The notes under the pieces were generated by a model that did not search any database, was not told where the DNA came from, and was given only the letters and a program-made list of their open reading frames with translations. From positions 1-64,000 of the forward strand of contig JALRMH010000047.1 in NCBI GenBank assembly GCA_026119935.1: a stretch of 64,000 bases of DNA, written 5' to 3'. The position numbers were made by a program, and so were the translations under genes. How positions within the stretch are numbered: position 1 is the stretch's first letter; each line of letters opens with the position of its first letter. Positions 43,699-53,840 of the stretch are shown here, piece after piece. The stretch is from Endothia cerciana. Lineage: Eukaryota > Ascomycota > Sordariomycetes > Diaporthales > Cryphonectriaceae.

Positions 43699-44020
43699 CG
43701 TGCGTAGCCCAGCCACCCAATTTTGTTGCGTCGAGATCGAGCAGGGGACCGACCCCCTACGGTAGTTTCCAGTGGTCACTGTTTCAGAACTAGTTTTTTT
43801 TAGCTACCGCCACACCAAGTTTTTTCCACTAACCTGTAGGAAACCTGGGATGGATCATCAGTGTTGGTAGCAGTAGTTTGTTTATTAAGCTAAACTAAGA
43901 TTCTACGATTCGTAGGAGGATGGGACCTTATATAGTTGCTCAGACGTAGCCTCTATTCACTGTGACCTTCACTGCCTATTTACTGCTTCACTCAATTCAC
44001 TATGCTTTCACTGCTATAGT
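43699..44020. other. Intergenic, no gene
   Basis: Between the 187-bp and 88-bp arrays. Contains a poly-T tract and GACCCCCTACGGTAG, whose reverse complement partly recurs near 44760 (CTACCGTAGG), but no element boundary could be fixed. Confidence 0.4.
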
Positions 44021-44284
44021 GTCACACGGAAAGCTTCCGAAGGGCTAAGCGCTGAATACTGCAGCGACACGTAGCCTGCAGGCCAACAGAGGCTTGACAC
44101 CCAATACTGTCACACGGAAGGCTTCCGAAGGGCTAAGCGCTGAATACTGCAGCGACACGTAGCCTGCAGGCCAACAGAGGCTTGACACCCAATACTGTCA
44201 CACGGAAGGCTTCCGAAGGGCTAAGCGCTGAATACTGCAGCGACACGTGGCCTGCAGGCCAACAGAGGCTTGACACCCAATACA
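44021..44284. repeat. 88-bp tandem repeat, 3 copies
   Basis: Copies begin GTCACACGGAA at 44021, 44109 and 44197 and end at 44284; exact 88-bp period, near-identical. Each contains GCTTCCGAAGGGCTAAGCGC and CCTGCAGGCC. No coding role seen. Confidence 0.95.
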
Positions 44285-44356
44285 GACCCGGGTCAACCAT
44301 GACGGTACTCCCAACATGCATAATGCGGAGAGACCGGTCAAAACGGTGGCTGCCTA

Positions 44357-44579
44357 TGTCACGACAACGGCGCTAGTGGCCCACGGCGCTAGCGGACAAC
44401 GGCGCTAGCGGCGCACGGGCCATTCCCCTTCAAATAGCCAGCGACTCGGCACACTGATTCTTTCCACACTGCAAGAATCAGTCTCTGTACCAACAGACAC
44501 CCAGCAGCCATCAATCAGACAGCCTGTTCTCGCTATATCATTGTAACTCTGCCGGGCTTATGTGATAGGTGTTCTGACA
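44357..44579 (-). mobile_element. Un-RIPped solo LTR (223 bp) with perfect 5-bp TSD
   Basis: Begins TGTCACGACAACGGCGCTAG and ends GGTGTTCTGACA, reverse orientation to the copies at 2463 and 5245. Flanked by GCCTA at 44352-44356 and GCCTA at 44580-44584. It keeps the GC-rich unmutated form, so it serves as the reference for the family. It carries three copies of a GGCGCTAG-containing short repeat near its left end. Confidence 0.93.
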
Positions 44580-44584
44580 GCCTA

Positions 44585-45070
44585 AGGCAGCAAGAACTTC
44601 GTGTATATAACGAGACCCCTCGGAAGACCAGAGGCTTCAAGAGGAAGGGATCTCATCAAGCCCTTAGAGTCCCTTAGCAATTATCAGTGAATTCAGACCC
44701 CAAGCCCTCTCCAAACGAGCCCTTGTTACATATAGTGAATTATCCACGATATAACCCCTGCAACTACCGTAGGCACCTACTTTCGCTATAACTAACTTTC
44801 TATTTGTTGGTAGGTCACAAACGTTAGAAGCAGATCTGCAGACAGTACAGGTCGTTGATTCAGGTGGTTGTTGTTGTTAGAAGGAAGGAAGCTATCTAGG
44901 CCAGCCTGGCCAGGCTGGGTCTATGTAGACTGTGGGTTTTGGCGCCGGCCTGATCGGGCCGATGCCCGGCCCGAATCGGCCCGCCAGCCACTCAGTTGCC
45001 AGCTCCCTTCAACTCCTCAAGCCTATCAATCCGCACTATTTACAATTAAAATTTCTTTGTATTAATAACT
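44585..45070. other. Intergenic with a hairpin-forming palindrome
   Basis: No gene. The segment 44925-45036 shares sequence with the inside of the MITE at 35890 (CTGTGGGTTTTGGC, then GCTCCCTTCAACTCCTCA). Arms 45015-45036 and 45076-45095 (CCTCAAGCCTATCAATCC and its complement) can form a stem of about 18-20 bp around a 39-nt AT-rich loop. It may be a second transposon end. Confidence 0.6.
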
Positions 45071-45547
45071 TTAATGTGGATTGATAGGCTTGAGGACCAG
45101 GGAAGGGACCGACGTGGGTTTGGCTATCAGACTATCTCTAAATGTGCTTGCTGGCGCTCGAACGACGAAATGAAAAATGCAATCTCCCTCCTCACCTAGT
45201 ACAGGACGAGTAAAGTCCGGACTATAGCTGGGTAGTAGTGCACGGAGGGCCTCGATACTATTAAGACATGCGTGATACAGAACCCATATCTCATAACCCT
45301 GTCCATCAAGCCCTTCAGACATGGATATAGAAAGCCCTTCGCCATCGCCTGCGCCAACTCCACCCTTATCACCTACGACGATTGAGACAAGTACACTATC
45401 TTGTAATGAGGAGGGATGTCTGAGCCAGGATTTTTTGGTAGCCCCAACACATGTCATATTCACCTTACCCGACAGCTGAGATGTGGTTAGGGTCGGCGTA
45501 TTGCTATGCTCTTCAGAGGCTGCTGGATAGCGATGCATGCTGAGCAT
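45071..45547 (-). CDS. Hypothetical protein, 158 aa
   Basis: Minus-strand open frame beginning MLSMHRYPAASEEHSNTPTL with a central GDKGGVGAGDGEGLSISMSE and EIWVLYHACLNSIEALRALL. The last residues are encoded by the right arm of the palindrome at 45076, which may mean that the natural 3' end was replaced by repeat DNA. No known domain, signal peptide or membrane segment. Could be a truncated gene. Confidence 0.35.
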   Translation of the reverse strand: MLSMHRYPAASEEHSNTPTLTTSQLSGKVNMTCVGATKKSWLRHPSSLQDSVLVSIVVGDKGGVGAGDGEGLSISMSEGLDGQGYEIWVLYHACLNSIEALRALLPSYSPDFTRPVLGEEGDCIFHFVVRAPASTFRDSLIAKPTSVPSLVLKPINPH

Positions 45548-46645
45548 AAATTGTTCGATCAGAAAACATTTGCATGGGCTGATATGTTAAGCCGTTGCAA
45601 CAGCCTATATCCACCTCATAACTTGTATTCTGGACATGGTCCTTGTTATAGGCAGTAGGGGGGCCTAAGTGCGAAACTTGTAGGATTATCTAAATCTAGT
45701 CAGCTCGTTATAGCATCCCATAGGTTCTGAATTGAACATTGCTTGCAGGGTCGGCATTTATAAGGAGGCTCTCCAGTATCTGTGGAACAAGATTTCAGAG
45801 ATTAATATAGAACATATAGCAGCAGAAATTGTGACACTTACATACATTCTTCTATCAGCAATCGGTGTAGATATTGAACCACACATAGTGCATCTGATAG
45901 AAGATTGCTGTAACAAGCTTCAAAAGAAATTAACAGAGAACATAGTGTTGTGGTGGCCAGTGCGGTAGTCCTCAGGACATAGAGTGGAGTGGGTCTCGGG
46001 TCCTTACGCAACTATAAGGACACACCCCCTTTCGATTTTTTTTCGGCCAGATAGGCAACAATAGACATCCTTCTCTTCTCCTTTCGATTATGAACCCTGT
46101 AGACAGGTCTAAGGCAGGTTTTTCACCCTGCTCTTATGCCTGTGTGGCCTTTGTTTCCTGTCGTTGTTTACACAGGCACGCTTGGGTTGCACGAGCCCTT
46201 GCCCATTGCTGGGACGTCCGTTCTTTTTGGTGCGACAGCGCCCTAGTTCTGGTTCAGTAGGAGAGCTCAATATCTGAGAATATCAACTGATATTCTATAA
46301 AACTAACCTCCCAGCAACATCAGACAGCAACGCAAGTGGCTTGGCTCAGTCCAGGCTATATTGAAAGGAAGAAACAAAACGTATTAGTTGAAAAGCTATA
46401 GAAGTTTTTGGTATCGAGTTTCTGAATAGCACTTACCTTCGGAAGAAGAACTAGAATACAAGCTAGCTCTATGATGAAAGGATCGGCATTGATGACGACA
46501 GGGTGGTCGGGCATAGGCGGGTTGTCGAGAATACCTGGTAAGTGCAGGGCGTGATATTCGGGGTCAGCTTGATAAAGCTTTCGCAATTCCCGTGAGTCGT
46601 CCGTGATTTCACATATTCATTCTCTGCGCAGTATATCTGATCATC
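45548..46645. other. Intergenic, 5' flank of the histidine phosphatase gene
   Basis: A 78-residue plus-strand frame at 45732-45968 (MNIACRVGIYKEALQYLWNK) is possible but unsupported. The stretch 46010-46330 has T-rich tracts. No repeat unit recognised. Confidence 0.4.
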
Positions 46646-47645
46646 ATGTCCGACCAAGAAGCCTGCACACCTCGTGTATTCTTTGTGCGCCATGGTAAGT
46701 CTCTGGTTGATCTCTGCAAGAAGATGATTCAAAAATTAACCCATTCTGTTCTCGTGTAGGAGAGACTGAATGGGCCAAATCAGGCCGATTTACAGGTACC
46801 ACAGATATCGATCTTACTCCAACCGGCGCTGAGCGGATCTCCTCAGCAGCAGAGATTCTTGTAGGCTCTGGCAAGCCACTTGATCCATCCCTTTCAGCAA
46901 CAGCTTTTGTCAGTCCCAGGAAGAGGGCGACCAGGACCTACGACCTCCTGATGGCTGGTCAGCAGAAGCTGAATGTTGACATCACTGAAGACATTGCTGA
47001 ATGGGATTATGGAGCTTACGAAGGATTGAAGATTGAACAAATCAGAGAGCGGAGAAAAAAGGAGGGCCTAGATCTGGAATCGCCGTGGGACATCTGGAAA
47101 GACGGGTGTGAGGAAGGGGAGTAAGTAATATCTCGGGTTTTCGACCAATCCTCTCTCTATTATGAACTAATGTCCGATTTGCAAGATCTCCGCTACAAGT
47201 TACAAGTCGACTTGATAGGTTCGTCTTGAAAATTCGAGAGATTCAACAGCTTTGTTCCGAGGCAGGAAAACCCGCCAATATACTTATTGTAAGCGGGGCT
47301 TCTCTCTTTTCTGTTAAAAATTGCAACTCAGCTCTTAGCTATTTTACCTCTTCTATTAAGTCTGCCTATATCAGCTAAAGCTAGTTGATAGGTTGCTCAC
47401 GGGCTCATTCTCCGTGCTTTGATAAAGCGATGGCTTGATCACGACCTCGATTTTCCTCTCCATATGACGCTGTCTCCGGGAGCGATCGGGACTCTCAGGT
47501 GTGTGATTTTCAAATCATTCTTTGAGGCAAGAGTCAATTCTTCATCGATTATGCTAATTTATTAACAAAATTTATCTTGATACTAAGCTATAAAAATGGA
47601 ACTATGGATAAGCCAATTTTACATGTTGGACTAGCATTGCTGTGA
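46646..47645 (+). CDS. Histidine phosphatase, sedoheptulose-1,7-bisphosphatase (SHB17)-like, 225 aa, five exons
   Basis: Exons 46646-46694, 46760-47120, 47186-47288, 47392-47498 and 47588-47645 total 678 bp (226 codons). Introns of 65, 65, 103 and 89 bp all begin GT and end AG; the second carries CTAAT. The protein begins MSDQEACTPRVFFVRHGETE: R-H-G is the catalytic motif and the first His accepts the phosphoryl group. Other family blocks are FTGTTDIDLTPTGAERI, FVSPRKRATRTYDLL, EWDYGAYEGLKIEQI, SPWDIWKDGCEEGE, and VAHGLILRALIKRWL with the second catalytic His. The layout matches yeast Shb17 (riboneogenesis, removing the C1 phosphate of sedoheptulose bisphosphate), but it lacks the central insertion (about 30 residues) of the yeast protein and the C-terminus is short. 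Substrate is inferred. Intact; probable cytosolic enzyme. Confidence 0.82.
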
Positions 47646-48039
47646 ATAGCAGAGATTGCCTGTTGTATGTTAACGGTGGGTGGGGTACTATAGTTGGGGC
47701 ATTTTGATCGTTGGTGGGCTATATAGTACTAGGGTATGTTTGTTTGTATTGACGTCTGTGTATCGGGTCTAGGCCAAGTACACTTTGATGTGCTCTTGTT
47801 TCCTATCCCTCCGCCTCCCGCGGGGCATATAGATGGTTGGCCTGGTTACCAACATGTCGCTGTACAAAGGAAATATAAAACAAGGGAAGTTGTTTCTCAG
47901 TCTGCTTCCCCCTCGTTTCCGACAGGGAGAGCATCCTAGATGCCCGAGCCTCGCATATACTCGCGGATCGAAGGCTATCCTAGTTATCCCAGCATATCCT
48001 CCAGTTAGCTTCTGGTAGAAAGCAGTGCGCTATATGCCA
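47646..48039. other. Intergenic / 5' part of ankyrin pseudogene unclear
   Basis: Between the phosphatase and the ankyrin remnant. Plus-strand frames at 47736-48018 have no domain. Confidence 0.4.
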
Positions 48040-49110
48040 AGGAGATAGTTGCGATTTGCTTATTTTCGCCCAGAGCCTCATATCCTTCAGCTCTAAGGCG
48101 GTCTGCCCTGTCGTAGATCCTGAACCCCGGCTCGCACTACCGTCGAGAGTTTCAGACTCGTCTCCATCGATTATATTCGCGATAAAGGGAGATATCGACA
48201 GCCTGAAGCACTTGTTTAGCATGGAACTTGCGCGTCCAAGCGATCAAAGCTATACTCGAGGGTTCAGTTTGATAAGAGTAAGTCTTCGCATCCTCCACTC
48301 CTGCTACATAGAGTATGCTTCAACAGAACAGCTAAGAATATTAGTGGGCTCTATATGGTGGAATGCAAAAATATTCTACTGTTCAGTTTCTGCTAAATCA
48401 AGGGGCGCCAGTGGACGACGAGTATATATAATCTCAATCTGAAGCTGTGTTCCAAAAGGCTAATAGCTAGCCCTAACTCAGGTCATATGATATCGTGTGT
48501 GATTCTCGCTATCGCCTGAAATGCAGTGATATAGAGGAGCAGAATCTCCGTTGCATTACAGACCAACAGGACAAAGACTGGCTCAGCCAGCAGAACTTCT
48601 GTCCAATCTACCTTATCATTCTTGGATTTTCCAAGAAAACCCTCGAGCAAGAGCTTTCGGATAATAAGTCAGCTGCTAAGCAAACAGATATTCGAAACCG
48701 CACAGCCCTTGATTAGGCTACTGCTCGAGCACAGTTGGCCGATATGAAAGTATTAATCGCTTATAGCGCCAAACCAGACAATATGAATATCACCGGTTAT
48801 ACTACAGTTCGACATGTAGTTGATGGTTATGCTCTCTATAGTATTCTCGAAGCCGGAGCGCCAGTTAATATTGAGATTCCGCCAGGCATACTTCGCAGCA
48901 GCCCTCTTATTTCCGCTGGCTTAGGTGGTTATACCGACATGGTTAAAGTACTGATCAAACACAGTGCCAAGCTTAACGCAGCCAGCCCAGAGGGTTGGAC
49001 AGCACTGCAGTTAGCTAATGGTATGCTCGCACATTGAAGATATAGGCAAAAGTAGCTCAACTAATATAATACTATAGATTTATTTCAGCTGCGGTCACTC
49101 TCTTACTCAG
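48040..49110 (+). pseudogene. Ankyrin-repeat protein gene, broken by frameshifts and a nonsense codon
   Basis: Plus strand. N-terminal piece: SPSIIFAIKGDIDSLKHLFS and SYTRGFSLIRVSLR (an ankyrin-like first repeat). After a frameshift near 48300-48400 comes LNQGAPVDDEY. Then 48495-48716 gives DWLSQQNFCPIYLIILGFSK and IRNRTALD, a TAG where Trp is expected, and continues ATARAQLADMKVLIAYSAKP, TTVRHVVDGYALYSILEAGA, GLGGYTDMVKVLIKHSAKLN and SPEGWTALQLANGM, four further ankyrin repeats. A typical fungal ankyrin gene in which TGG became TAG (RIP) and at least one indel occurred. A TGA ends the last frame at 49037. Confidence 0.72.
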
Positions 49111-50555
49111 GCCGCAGAATGGTGGTTCTGTCTACAGCGATAGGAAACCCTGCAGCAAGAAGACAGTCATTCATGAACAGCACAAGAGCTGGGAAAAATA
49201 TAATATGTGTTCCTGATTCTGATAGCTTTCCTAGTTAATCATATCCAGCTACCTGTCGTGAAAAGCATCCTAAGCCAGTAGCATAGGAAGGCATGATCAA
49301 TCGTGAAGGCTCGAAGTCGGTGCCTTGGAACCACAATAATTGGATACCATTCAAAAAAGAATGTAGTCCATCAAAGTAATGAAAATATATAGTCAATGGC
49401 AATATGCTGCATATATGTACCAGATTATAGTCGGCTGGCGAATAGAGACTTCTGAGGGTATAATACCTCGCAGGCATTGAGGGTCCTCGAGCAGATCTTC
49501 CTGAAGCCGACAGCTGATAGTTTTCAGCTCAAGTATCTCGTAAATCTCCAGACGAAAAGCTCAATTATCAGATCCGTCCATCGGCCTTCCAAACAGTGTA
49601 CCATGGGAATGCATGGTCCGCCACGAACATTACCCCACTTTGAGTACAAATAAGCTAGCACAGTCGAGCATGCTCTGGAGCATAGATATTAATATTAGTA
49701 AAAAGGGTGGAATTGAATACAGCTTACACTGATCATGGAGATTATAAATCCCACAGATTACACACGTTCCTTCGTGCCTTTGTGTGAACAGTCTCATGCC
49801 GCCTGATCCGGTATCTCTAGCCCGGGACTCAATTGAGTTTTTGCAGTCTGTTCCGCTCAGCCAAGTTTGACAATGATCGACCCATTGTTCAGAGTGCCTA
49901 TTGCAGGTATAGGGACGAACATAAATAATACATGTAGCGATTAATAAAGATATTTTTGCTTATATAATTTTGGGAGCAGTATAAAACCTAGGCAGGAGTG
50001 GAGGGGGTAGTGTTATTAATATGCTCAGGGAGGATATAAGGCAGTGATCTAATATTGGAAGAAGCATAACATCCACACGAGGCTTGTGACTGAGGACTGA
50101 GAACAATAGTTAATTGTCGTTAATGGGGCCAAATACAGCTGCAGTAGAGTGGTTTTGGTGTCGGAGTGCTGGCATTCAGAAACTAATGCAGCAGTCCTGT
50201 GCTAAAATTACAAGGTTGCTCCACACATTATGCAGTGAACTGTGCTAAACAGGAAATGAGATTCAAGTCGGCCGAGGATTTACATGACCCGGAAGCAAGA
50301 GCTTCGCGGTTCGGAAGTTTAGGCGAACTAGCAGAGTTGATGCGTAGAGTCATAGCGGAAAGTAAAAGTTGCGATTAAAGCAAATAAGTGGTCAGAGAAC
50401 CCGTGCGCTAAGGCAGCAATCTTTGATACTACAGGTCATTGGATAGCGTTTTCCTTCCTTCCTCAACCTCCCTGCCATCGCGCTTCTCCTTTCTAGTTTA
50501 TGCTCTAGATCTATTTCCAATATCCTACTTTGATTTAAGCATGTACGAAAAGTAT
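49111..50555. other. Intergenic, no intact gene
   Basis: May contain the 3' end of the ankyrin gene on the plus strand (LLLRPQNGGSVYS at about 49100). No other family or repeat seen in 1.4 kb. Confidence 0.45.
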
Positions 50556-51440
50556 CTATTCTATGAACAAAGAGAACCGGGGCGCATGTTCCCATGAGGA
50601 CCAAAGAGATGGATGTCTCTTAACAATAGAATTGATCTCTTCTTTCACAGCCTCAAAGAAAATGCCATAACCCTCTTCTGTCATATGCAAGCCATCAATG
50701 AAGACTTCTTCCAGAAAGCCACTCTTCCCTCCAGGGTGACCAAGTGGTAGGCCATTTTGGTCATAGCCCAGCGTTTTGTTGTTTGCGTACTTGGTTATAG
50801 CTTGGAAGAGATCTATCTTCTTCACGTTCGAAGACTTTGCGTACTCATCAGCCACCTTGCCTGCACGCTCAGCGTACAACCTGGTCTGCTCGTAGGTTCG
50901 AAGTTTGCCTCTTCCCTTTTCCAAATCCCAGGTAGTACGCTTGATCTCATCAAGCGGTGGTGGCGTCACGAGCAAGATTGTGGCCTCGTATCCAAGAAGA
51001 GTTGTAATAATTGCCTTGAGATTTGCCTCGAACTGGTCCAAGGGCACATGCTGTTGGCATTCGCTAACCTGGGCATCATTTGCTCCTATAAGAAGTATCT
51101 TTTAAAGAGTTGGAATATTAGTGTGATGGCATATTGTTTCGACTATCAACGCTGATCCAAACCTACTACACATGCGATCTTGCCAGTTCCCAAGCTGGAA
51201 AGGATATCCGGCAATATTTTCCGCAACTGTGGAGAAGTGTATCCATTGAAACCTCTCATGAAAGTATCCAAGGAGCCCTTTGCCTCTATATAGCATGTCA
51301 GCATGAAATGGTAGCATGTTAGCATAAAAGGATTATAGAATGACTTGGTTTAACTTTCCTCGTGTAATGTTGCTGAACAAAGGCACAGCATCTTCGATGA
51401 GCGAATCCCCAATGAGGACGATCTTGGGCAATGGTTTCTA
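50556..51440 (-). CDS. SGNH/GDSL esterase, isoamyl-acetate-esterase (Iah1)-like; 5' end unresolved
   Basis: Exons on the minus strand: upstream of 51345 (5' limit uncertain), 51283-51170 and 51098-50556. Intron 51169-51099 (71 bp, GTAGTAGG...CACTAAT...AAAAG) is convincing. Intron 51344-51284 has good TGCTAAC/TGCTGAC branch sites but a weak GTCATT donor. All four SGNH blocks are present: LPKIVLIGDSLIEDA (nucleophile Ser), FMRGFNGYTSPQLRKILPDI, ILLIGANDAQ (Asn), and FIDGLHMTEEGYGIFF (Asp and His). NLKAIITTLLGYEATILLVT and PPPLDE also fit the family. A TAG in frame just before LPKIVL can be an acceptor (TACTAG), implying a further upstream exon that was not found. Hydrolyses short-chain esters in relatives; possibly functional. 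Confidence 0.7.
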
Positions 51441-51808
51441 GTAATGGCTGTCAATGAGAAGCTTTGCGTGTACGAAGAAGGAATCTCTTACAGCTATAGA
51501 TTTATGAGAATAAAACAGTAATATAGTCTGAGAGGGTATAGTGGAGCATCGACTTGGGTTGTTTGGGCGTAAGACCTGAGCACTGCTCTTTTCAAATATA
51601 CTTCAGAGTTAGCAAAGTTTAGCTGCAGACGCTAACTTCTGCAGCTACAGGCGCTATTCTCGAAAACCGCTTCAAAATCAGTGTGCTACGTATCTTGACA
51701 ACTGCGCAGCAGGTTTGCTAGTTTAATACGCAGTCGAGTTCTCGGAAACTTTTTCTCCACCCTTTAGTCTTATATAGGTCACAGCCTTTCCTGGTGCTTT
51801 CTGATTAA
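51441..51808. other. Intergenic between divergent gene fragments
   Basis: 5' side of the esterase; no repeat or gene recognised. May contain its missing first exon. Confidence 0.4.
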
Positions 51809-52400
51809 ATGTATGCTAGTGAAAGCAAAAACTTGTTTATCTCAACTTTTATGCTTTCAACAGCAACCTCCGCGATGGCATCGAGTATCTCAAAAATGTC
51901 CACACTGCCGAGATCAAAGCAGCACCAGGATGAAATGAGTATCTGCTTGAACAAGATATTGGGCATATCGAACTCTCTGCCAAAAGAGTCTGCACTTACC
52001 CTTGACGCCATGAGGGATAAGGGCCCTCCTACACAAGGGAGCCTGAAAATTAATGGGTAAGTTTAACTTCTATAAAGTCTATCAAAGTAATACTCAGAAG
52101 CTTAGAACATGGTAGAATTACGGAAGTCTATATTGTCTATCCTCTTGTAGCGACTTCAACTGCAAGCGGGTTTGCAGGCCAGGCAGCAAAACATGCTTGC
52201 TAAGCATGAATAGCGGCATATGCAAGTTACAAGCAAGCCTGAGGCGCCTGGGCCTTTTAATGCGGTCATTGAAGGTGGAGATTCGCTAGCATCGATTAAG
52301 TCGGTGGCAAGATTCGTATTGAAGCGCGGGGAAGAGTCGGTTTGCTGCATATGCTCGACAGTCACGGAGGTCTGCTCTGACTGACTACTGGGACGCAAGG
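51809..52400 (+). pseudogene. Gene fragment with a canonical intron, unknown family
   Basis: A plus-strand exon 51809-52056 (MYASESKNLFISTFMLSTAT, then SICLNKILGISNSLPKESAL and MRDKGPPTQGSLKING) is followed by an intron at 52057-52150 (GTAAGTTTAAC...TCTTGTAG). The following sequence reads best in a frame giving LQAGLQARQQNMLAKHE, a TAG, and HMQVTSKPEAPGPFNAVIEG followed by SLASIKSVARFVLKRGEES. The frame set by the splice ends instead at a TAG about 160 bp on. The composition resembles the coiled N-terminal part of a fungal accessory or NLR-type protein, but no family is certain. Probably a decayed gene. Confidence 0.4.
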
Positions 52401-53360
52401 ACTGAATCGCAAATGCCTGCTTGCCGGAGCTAATCCGTGCTTCCAATAGCCGTTGCAGGCAGAAAAGGCGCAGTGACACATCATTGCGTGGAGTTTTATC
52501 CATGTGCAGGTGAAGTCGTACAGCCTCTACGCATCGAAACCTACAGCAGTTTCCACTATAATCACTAAGTTTATATTCATATGGTATTTAGAATGCATCA
52601 GCTATGGAGCTATCAACGTATTTGAATTCAGAGTACAAACCTGATGCTCCATTATATGATGGGGCGAGAATTGAAATCTGTGTACATAGGTTTCAGAGAA
52701 AAACAAAAGCTAGCAGCTTTCCATATAAGGCTCTCTAACAGCAGTTCATATGCAGTTGTTCCGTGTGACCCGTTTGTGATCTGCATGTTAGATGGGTTAT
52801 AACAAAGCTAAAAAAAAAAAAAAAGCGAACCCTTATATATCCTATAACTTGGATCAGCAGATCTGTATAGCATGTACTCAGCTGAGTTCATATACCGGCG
52901 TGATGCAGGTTCAAGAAGGCGCTAACGGCCTAGATTGTAGAATTTGCTGCTAAATACTAGCTAGAAGATCTGACTGTAGGGTCTCTTGATATGACTTGTA
53001 TCAGGGAAGAGTTGATCTATCCATATGAGTCCTTGCTCTGCCGGTAGCAATATACAGATTTCAGCGTTTTTTGATGTGTCCCGGTTGACCATCATTGCAA
53101 TGCATTCTGTTTGCTCTTACACTTAGATACAAATGGCTTTTTCCCTATAAAGGGCAACTCGGCTTCCTAGAAATGGATGAATAAGCTTAAGTCCTCTTCA
53201 GCTAAAAGCAGGAGGTACTGGCTAGGAGATATTCAAATAAGCATGCGCTAGGCATGCTACAGTCGGTCTGTTGCTGAGTAGAATAACTACAGAAGGTTTA
53301 TTCCAAGAGCGAAACGCTTATGAAGGTGAATTTTAGCAAGCCGGGTGATAAGTCAAAGCA
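52401..53360. other. Intergenic with dispersed repeat copy 3
   Basis: No gene. Contains copy 3 of the short repeat (52776-52804, GTGATCTGCATGTTAGATGG followed by GTTATAACA) and, just after it, a run of 15 A at about 52811-52826. Confidence 0.5.
52750..52804 (+). repeat. Dispersed short repeat, copy 3
   Basis: GTTCCGTGTGACCCGTTTGT, then GATCTGCATGTTAGATGG and GTTATAACA. Shares the longer left part (GTGACCCG...TTTGTGA) with the copy at 57352. A poly-A run follows within about 10 bp. Confidence 0.65.
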
Positions 53361-53840
53361 CCCCCCTTCCGATCAGCCCCCCCTTCCGATCACCCCGGTC
53401 AGCCACACTATATACACACATACATATATATTATATATACTTTTCTATTCTACTCACCCACCACGATGCAATCCTCTTCGTCAGTAGGTAATTCGCCATC
53501 GCTCTTTTCATCCTGACTATCGCCATCTCGATTGACTGCATTTTGAGCCCTCTGTATTGCCTCAATCCCTGCGAACTTCGAATTCCTGCTAATATCAACC
53601 TTTCTTCTTTTCGAAGGCCTCAAAGCCTCAATTTGCCTTTCCAGCCCTTTATTTCTCTCCAGAGCTTGAGCTAGCTCTAGATCTTTCTCTTGACGTACTT
53701 TATCTATCTTTCTGAACAATAGGCGTTGTTGTAGCAGTGAGAAAATATGGTTCCGATGTTTTTGTAATTGATAGTATAGATCTTTAGCTTTTCGAGGAGT
53801 TGAAAAGAGATCTGGTTGGCTTGTCTACTGGCAGTACTTC
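53360..53840 (-). pseudogene. Pogo/Fot1-type DDE transposase, C-terminal remnant (copy 2)
   Basis: Minus strand reads LELAQALERNKGLERQIEAL, RPSKRRKVDISRNSKFAGIE, AIQRAQNAV and ends TDEEDCIVVGE at 53450. Closely related to the remnant at 38640. The region upstream of the Met at 53719 continues with RKIDKVRQEKD and STPRKAKDL-like residues to about 53830. The catalytic domain is missing. The flank at 53357-53407 has two copies of CCCCCCTTCCGATCA, the same end motif as copy 1. Confidence 0.75.
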
